From: Arthrobacter cheniae
GTDB lineage: Bacteria > Actinomycetota > Actinomycetes > Actinomycetales > Micrococcaceae
Direction: 5' to 3'
DNA length: 64,000 nt
NCBI RefSeq assembly: GCF_003602275.1
Contig: NZ_QZVT01000005.1
Coordinates: 10,895-74,894, forward strand
In this document: positions 59,616 through 64,000 of the stretch, piece after piece
Layout of the letters: each line of letters opens with the position of its first letter
How positions within the stretch are numbered: the first letter of the stretch is position 1
Notes under the pieces: model-generated
What the model was told of the DNA's origin: nothing
The model's database searches: none
Seen by the model: the letters and a program-made list of their open reading frames with translations, nothing else
Program-made: the position numbers and the translations under genes

Positions 59616-60926
59616 CTAGAAGTGGGTGATGCAGTAGGGCTCCTGCGCGAGTCCGAACAGTGCATCCAGCAGCGCCACCGCGTCGTCGGTGTGGGCGGTG
59701 AGACCGCCGGCAGCCGCGAGGGTGGAGGCCTGCACTCCGCCGAGGTACAGCGAGCCGAGGGCATTGACGGTGAGTGTGACATCGGCGGTCTGCGCGCCCT
59801 CGAGCGGCTCGACCACCGCGACCCCGTCGGCGACAGCCAGGGAGAAGGACCCGTTCGCCAGCCCGAGATCGTCCAGGACCTCGAGGACGATCTTCCCGCT
59901 GCCCCGGTACGACCGCTGCCCCAGCGCGGCAGGCACGTCGAGCATGCGGACCCAGAGGACGTCGTCCGTGCCCTTGACACCGTAACAGCGCCGGTCCCGC
60001 AGGGCCCATGGAAGGGCATCGTCCCGACGGGCCTCGTCCCAGGTGACCACCTGCACCAGGTCGAGGGAACCGAGATAGCGCCACAGTTCGAGGTAGGCCG
60101 AGGGGGTACTCGCTACTAGGTCCACGACCTTCACGGTATAGGGCGTGGTCTCCCAGCCCGCGAATCGGTAGGTCACGTATCCCGCAGGCGTGCCGGCTGC
60201 GTCGTAGTGCACGGCCAGGCGGACGGCCCTGTCCTCGACCGGGCGCTCCCGGCCCCACTCGCCCGAGGCCCGGCGCGCGTAGGCGTACTGCCGCCCCACG
60301 GATCCGAAGGTCGAAGCGTCGAAAGCGGTGAAGACCTGCTCCGCAAGGCGCACCGCATGCTCCCGCGCCACGAGCGTCGTCGTGCCGGTCGCGCGGGCGG
60401 TCACCTCGAAGCGTTCCCGGACATCCACCTCGATCGAGTGCGTGAGCGTGGCGCAGCCGAACCCGAATCGGCCGTAGATCGTGGCCTCCGATGCCGTCAG
60501 GATGGCGACGGGAAGCCCCCGGTCCCTGGCCTCGCGCAGGTCCCTCGTCATCATCGACCGCAGGATTCCCTGGCGCCGGTGGCTGGCCCGGACGGTCACC
60601 GCGGTGATCTGATGCACGTCGATGAGCGCCGCGCCGACGTTCAGGGTGTGCACCATCGTGCCGTAGGTGGCCACCGGGAAATCTGCATCGAGGGCTTCGG
60701 CCGGCTGGGCGGTGTCGTGGACGCCCCACAGCACACGCTCGTCCGCCCGGTAGGCCTGCAGGTAGAGCGGGATGTCCTCCGGATCGAAGGTACCTTCGTG
60801 GAAACCGATCCCCTCGGCGTTCAGCCACTTGGCGAAGCGCCCGTCGGCCGATGGGTCCTCGTCCGGGCCGAGCGTGAAGATGCGGGTCTGCAGGTCTGGT
60901 GTCGTCGTCTCACTCACCCGCACCAC
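59616..60926 (-). CDS. Eis-like GNAT N-acetyltransferase
   Basis: A 436-aa protein of the Eis (enhanced intracellular survival) family. It has an N-terminal GNAT domain with VTVRASHRRQGILRSMM near residue 110, a second GNAT-like middle domain and a C-terminal SCP2-like domain. The C-terminus ends in Phe (ITHF), consistent with the carboxylate that acts in catalysis in Eis. Eis acetylates aminoglycosides in mycobacteria; the substrate here is unknown. Starts 26 bases after polA; GTG start with an alternative at 60917. Confidence 0.85.
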   Translation of the reverse strand: MVRVSETTTPDLQTRIFTLGPDEDPSADGRFAKWLNAEGIGFHEGTFDPEDIPLYLQAYRADERVLWGVHDTAQPAEALDADFPVATYGTMVHTLNVGAALIDVHQITAVTVRASHRRQGILRSMMTRDLREARDRGLPVAILTASEATIYGRFGFGCATLTHSIEVDVRERFEVTARATGTTTLVAREHAVRLAEQVFTAFDASTFGSVGRQYAYARRASGEWGRERPVEDRAVRLAVHYDAAGTPAGYVTYRFAGWETTPYTVKVVDLVASTPSAYLELWRYLGSLDLVQVVTWDEARRDDALPWALRDRRCYGVKGTDDVLWVRMLDVPAALGQRSYRGSGKIVLEVLDDLGLANGSFSLAVADGVAVVEPLEGAQTADVTLTVNALGSLYLGGVQASTLAAAGGLTAHTDDAVALLDALFGLAQEPYCITHF

Positions 60927-60933
60927 CCTAGCC

Positions 60934-60953
60934 GGGCTTCCCTTCGGAAGCCC
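60934..60953 (-). terminator. Hairpin between polA and the Eis-like gene
   Basis: A perfect 8-bp stem (60934-60941 with 60946-60953) with loop cttc touches the polA stop codon. It may reduce read-through into the acetyltransferase gene 26 bases on. Confidence 0.6.
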
Positions 60954-63772
60954 TAGTGCGCGGCCTCGTGCCAGCTGGCCCCCGTGCCCACGGAGACGTC
61001 GAGTGGAACGGAGAGGTCCGCCGCGCTGCCCATCTGCTCGCGGACGAGCGCCTCGACCTCCTCGGACTCACCCTCGGCTATCTCGAGGACGAGTTCGTCA
61101 TGGACCTGCAGAAGCATCCGCGAGGAGAGCCCCCGGCGGGTCAACGCCTCGTCGACCCCGAGCATGGCCTTCTTGATGATGTCCGCCGCCGAGCCTTGGA
61201 TGGGAGCATTCAACGCCGCGCGCTCCGCCATCTCGCGGAGCTGCCGATTGTCGCTCGAGAGATCCGGCAGGTAACGTCGTCGCCCCTCGATGGTGGAGGT
61301 GAAGCCGTCCTTGCGGGCCTGCTCCACGATGCCGCGCAGGTAGTCCCGCACCGCTCCGAAGCGCTCGAAGTAATCACGCATCAGGGTGCGTGCCTCATCC
61401 ACGGAGATGTTGAGCTGCTTCGAGAGCCCGAACGAGCTGAGGCCGTAGACGAGTCCGTAGGACATGGCCTTCACCTTGGACCGCATCGCGTTGGTGACCT
61501 CCTCGGGAGCCACCCCGAAGATGTGCGATCCCACGAACCGGTGGAGGTCCTCACCCTCCTGGAAGGCGGAGATGAGCCCTTCGTCACCGGACAGGTGCGC
61601 CATGATGCGCATCTCGATCTGGGAGTAGTCGGCCGTCATCAGGCTCTCGTACTTCTCGCCGTTCCGGCCCTGCCCGACGACGAACACCTCCCGGATACGG
61701 CGTCCCTCGTCCGAGCGCACCGGGATGTTCTGCAGGTTCGGATTGGTCGAGGAGAGGCGGCCCGTCGCGGCGACCGTCTGCAGGTAGGTCGTGTGGACAC
61801 GGCCGTCGTCGCCCACCGCCTTCCGCAGGCCCTCCACCGTCTGACGGAGCTTGGTGGCGTCGCGGTAGGCAAGGAGCTGCTCGAGGAAGGGGTGACCGGT
61901 CTTCGTGATCAGATCGGTCAGGGCGTCGGCATCCGTGGAGTAGCCGGTCTTGATCTTCTTGGTCTTCGGTAGTTCGAGTTCGTCGAAGAGGACGATCTGC
62001 AGTTGCTTGGGCGAACCGAGGTTGATCTCCTTGCCGATGATCCGGTAGGCCTCGGACCCGGCCGCGCTGATGGTCTTCGAGAAATCATCGAGGAGTCGAT
62101 CCAGGCCCTCGACCGAGACAGCCACCCCGGTGAGTTCCATGCGGGCGAGCACTTCGGCCAACGGCAGTTCGAGCCCGCCGAGCAGCTGGTTCGCGCCCCG
62201 CTCCACGAGCTGGCCGGCAAAGTGCTCACTCAGGCGCAGAGCCGCATAGGCCGCCACGACGGCGGGAGAGGCGACGTCGTTGCCGCCGAGGTCGAGAGCC
62301 TGCTGCCCGGACGAATCGTTCGCGGACGCGGTGATGGACAGGCGAAGGTGGTACTGGGCGAGGTCCGCCAGGTCGTAGCTGCGGCGGTCGGGCTGGATGA
62401 GGTACCCGGATATCGCGGTGTCGTCCACCTCGCCCGCGAGCACGAACCCCCGGGCGGCCAACAGCTTGAACACGGTCTTGAAGTCGTGGACGATCTTCGG
62501 CGCATCCGTCGCGGACAGCCAGTCACCGAGGACCTTCTCCGCAGCTGCATCGAGCGGTTCAAGCGGGATGAACGCCGCATGCAGGCCGGTCACGACGGCG
62601 ATCCCGACGACGTCGGTGGCTCCCGCGGTCGTCTCGGTCGCCAGAGCCACCGAGGCCTGCGCCTGGTTCGTGGTCCTGAACCATCGGGTGAGCCCGTCGG
62701 CGTTCTCGAGGAGCACGTGGGCAGGTGCGCTCTGCTCGTCCCCCTCCTCCTCGGACTCCTCCTCGCCAAAGAGATCGAACAGGCGCTTGCGCAGGGTATT
62801 GAACTGCAGGGAATCGAAGAGGTCCTCGACGGCCGAGCGATCCGGGTGCTGCGACACCATCGCGTCGAGGTCGACGGGGAGCTCGAGGTCGGTGAGGAGC
62901 CGGTTCAGGCGGCGGTTCCGCTTCACGTCCTCGATGTTCGCGCGCAGGGAGTCGCCGACCTTGCCGCCGATCTTGTCGAGGTTCTCGAGGATGCCCTCGA
63001 GTCCGCCGTACAGCCTGATCCACTTCGCCGCCGTCTTCGGACCGACGCCCGGCACGCCGGGCAGGTTGTCGGCGCTCTCCCCCACCAGCGCGGCCAGATC
63101 GGAGTACTGGTGCGGGGGGACGAAGTACTTCTCCTCGATGGCCTGAGCGTCCATCTGCGGGATGTTGGTCACGCCCTGCTTGGGGTACAGCACGGTGACG
63201 CGATCATTGACGAGCTGAAAGGCGTCGCGATCACCACTGACGACCTGCACGTCCCAGTCCGCGGCGGCGGCCTGGGTCGCCAGCGTGGCCAGGATGTCAT
63301 CGGCCTCGTACCCGTCCATCGAGATGGTCGGGATGCGCATGGCCTCCATGACCTTGATGATGAGGTCCACCTGCCCGTGGAACTCCTCGGGCGTCTTCGA
63401 GCGCCCGCCCTTGTACTCGGTGTACTCCTCCGAGCGGAAGGTGGGGGTGTCGAGGTCGAAGGCCACCACCACGTGGCTCGGCGTCTGGTCCTTGATGAGG
63501 TTGATGAGCATGGCCGTGAAGCCGTACACCGCGTTGGTGTGCTGTCCGGTGTCCGTCGAGAAGTTCTCGGGCGGGAGCGCGTAGAAGGCACGGAAGGCCA
63601 TGGAGTGGCCGTCGATGACGAGGAGCCTGTTGCGCGAGCCGTCAGCGCGCCTCACCGGCGCGGCCGGTGACGTCCCCGCCGCCGCGGCCGCCTCGGCCGG
63701 TGACCCGTCCGGCTCACCGTCGACAGGAGGGGCCATGGTCAGGGTGGCAGCAGGTTTGGTTGTTTCACTCAC
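60953..63772 (-). CDS. polA: DNA polymerase I
   Basis: Repair and Okazaki-fragment polymerase. N-terminal 5' nuclease domain (DGHSMAFRAFY near residue 48; DGYEADDILATLA near 148), a middle 3'-5' exonuclease-like domain whose acidic residues are not evident (as usual in actinobacteria) and a C-terminal polymerase domain: DYSQIEMRIMAHLSGDE, KAMSYGLVYGLSSFG and QVHDELVLE. 939 aa from GTG 63772; ATG 63736 would shorten it by 12 residues. The open frame upstream to the window edge is not coding. Confidence 0.95.
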   Translation of the reverse strand: MSETTKPAATLTMAPPVDGEPDGSPAEAAAAAGTSPAAPVRRADGSRNRLLVIDGHSMAFRAFYALPPENFSTDTGQHTNAVYGFTAMLINLIKDQTPSHVVVAFDLDTPTFRSEEYTEYKGGRSKTPEEFHGQVDLIIKVMEAMRIPTISMDGYEADDILATLATQAAAADWDVQVVSGDRDAFQLVNDRVTVLYPKQGVTNIPQMDAQAIEEKYFVPPHQYSDLAALVGESADNLPGVPGVGPKTAAKWIRLYGGLEGILENLDKIGGKVGDSLRANIEDVKRNRRLNRLLTDLELPVDLDAMVSQHPDRSAVEDLFDSLQFNTLRKRLFDLFGEEESEEEGDEQSAPAHVLLENADGLTRWFRTTNQAQASVALATETTAGATDVVGIAVVTGLHAAFIPLEPLDAAAEKVLGDWLSATDAPKIVHDFKTVFKLLAARGFVLAGEVDDTAISGYLIQPDRRSYDLADLAQYHLRLSITASANDSSGQQALDLGGNDVASPAVVAAYAALRLSEHFAGQLVERGANQLLGGLELPLAEVLARMELTGVAVSVEGLDRLLDDFSKTISAAGSEAYRIIGKEINLGSPKQLQIVLFDELELPKTKKIKTGYSTDADALTDLITKTGHPFLEQLLAYRDATKLRQTVEGLRKAVGDDGRVHTTYLQTVAATGRLSSTNPNLQNIPVRSDEGRRIREVFVVGQGRNGEKYESLMTADYSQIEMRIMAHLSGDEGLISAFQEGEDLHRFVGSHIFGVAPEEVTNAMRSKVKAMSYGLVYGLSSFGLSKQLNISVDEARTLMRDYFERFGAVRDYLRGIVEQARKDGFTSTIEGRRRYLPDLSSDNRQLREMAERAALNAPIQGSAADIIKKAMLGVDEALTRRGLSSRMLLQVHDELVLEIAEGESEEVEALVREQMGSAADLSVPLDVSVGTGASWHEAAH

Positions 63773-63791
63773 AGGTGCCAGCCTAGTTGCC

Positions 63792-64000
63792 ATGACAGAC
63801 AAGCGCACCCGATCCGACGCCGCCCAGGGACCCTCGGAGGAGCGGTTGGCCGAGCTGGTCGCCGCGGGCGTACCGGTGGAGATGCATGGCTGGCTGGGCC
63901 GGTACGGCGTGGGCGCCCTGACCGCGAAGATGGGGATCGTCTTCCAGGAGATGAGTGCGGAGCGCATGGTGGCGACGATGCCGGTCGAGGGCAATCAGCA
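63792..64000 (+). CDS. Hotdog-fold thioesterase, 5' part
   Basis: Starts at ATG 63792 and runs off the right edge (69 codons seen). It begins with a helical region RLAELVAAGVP and then LGRYGVGALTAKMGIVFQEMSAERMVATMPVEGNQ, the entry strands of PaaI/MenI-type hotdog thioesterases; the catalytic HGG region lies beyond the edge. Divergent from polA with a 19-base gap. The partner substrate is unknown. Confidence 0.8.
   Translation, partial: MTDKRTRSDAAQGPSEERLAELVAAGVPVEMHGWLGRYGVGALTAKMGIVFQEMSAERMVATMPVEGNQ

Noticed and set aside
62003-63670. 555-codon plus-strand frame over polA
   Set aside because: Antisense shadow of the well-supported polA gene, rich in Arg, Val and Leu, without motifs.

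Overview
The window is high-GC DNA with actinobacterial gene content. Gene order in the two flanks (opcA-pgl, gap-pgk-tpiA-secG, rapZ-yvcK-whiA, uvrA, uvrB-coaE, rpsA, polA) and the product types point to the Micrococcaceae, most likely Arthrobacter in the broad sense. This rests on gene content and protein motifs; no database search was run.

Left flank (1-17.4 kb) is compact housekeeping DNA. It holds the end of a pentose-phosphate operon (opcA end, pgl). A leftward glycolytic operon (gap, pgk, tpiA, with secG last) and a superoxide dismutase follow. Next come the leftward uvrC-rapZ-yvcK-whiA group, an acyltransferase/HAD pair, uvrA, a GntR regulator, an MBL-fold hydrolase and a tandem DUF427 protein.

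The middle (17.4-42.8 kb) is accessory and partly decayed. It contains relics of a phospholipase D, an IS3-family transposase, an NmrA-type reductase and a TasA-like protein. The best-organised system is an Azt-type zinc importer: aztA diverges from a tightly overlapping aztB/aztD-like/aztC/aztD operon, with a Zur/Fur-type palindrome between them. The operon carries two different AztD-like periplasmic proteins, and a 59-aa membrane protein lies just after it. A second cluster joins a TasA/camelysin-like secreted protein, a SipW-type signal peptidase and an Hpt-like protein lacking its phospho-accepting histidine. A 42-bp tandem repeat containing palindromes and a frameshifted TasA paralogue follow. 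Other genes here include chrB without chrA, a divergent cation/calcium exchanger, small membrane proteins, lipoproteins and a GAF-ANTAR protein.

Right flank (42.8-64 kb) returns to core genes: tam, a HelY-like DUF3516 helicase, a GNAT/peptidase pair, terC behind a probable manganese (yybP-ykoY) riboswitch, uvrB, coaE with a GrpB-like tail, recQ, a second GAF-ANTAR protein, an RlmG-like methyltransferase, rpsA, an Eis-like acetyltransferase, polA and the start of a hotdog thioesterase. Perfect hairpins at convergent or terminal gene ends mark most operon boundaries. No tRNA, rRNA or CRISPR array was seen.
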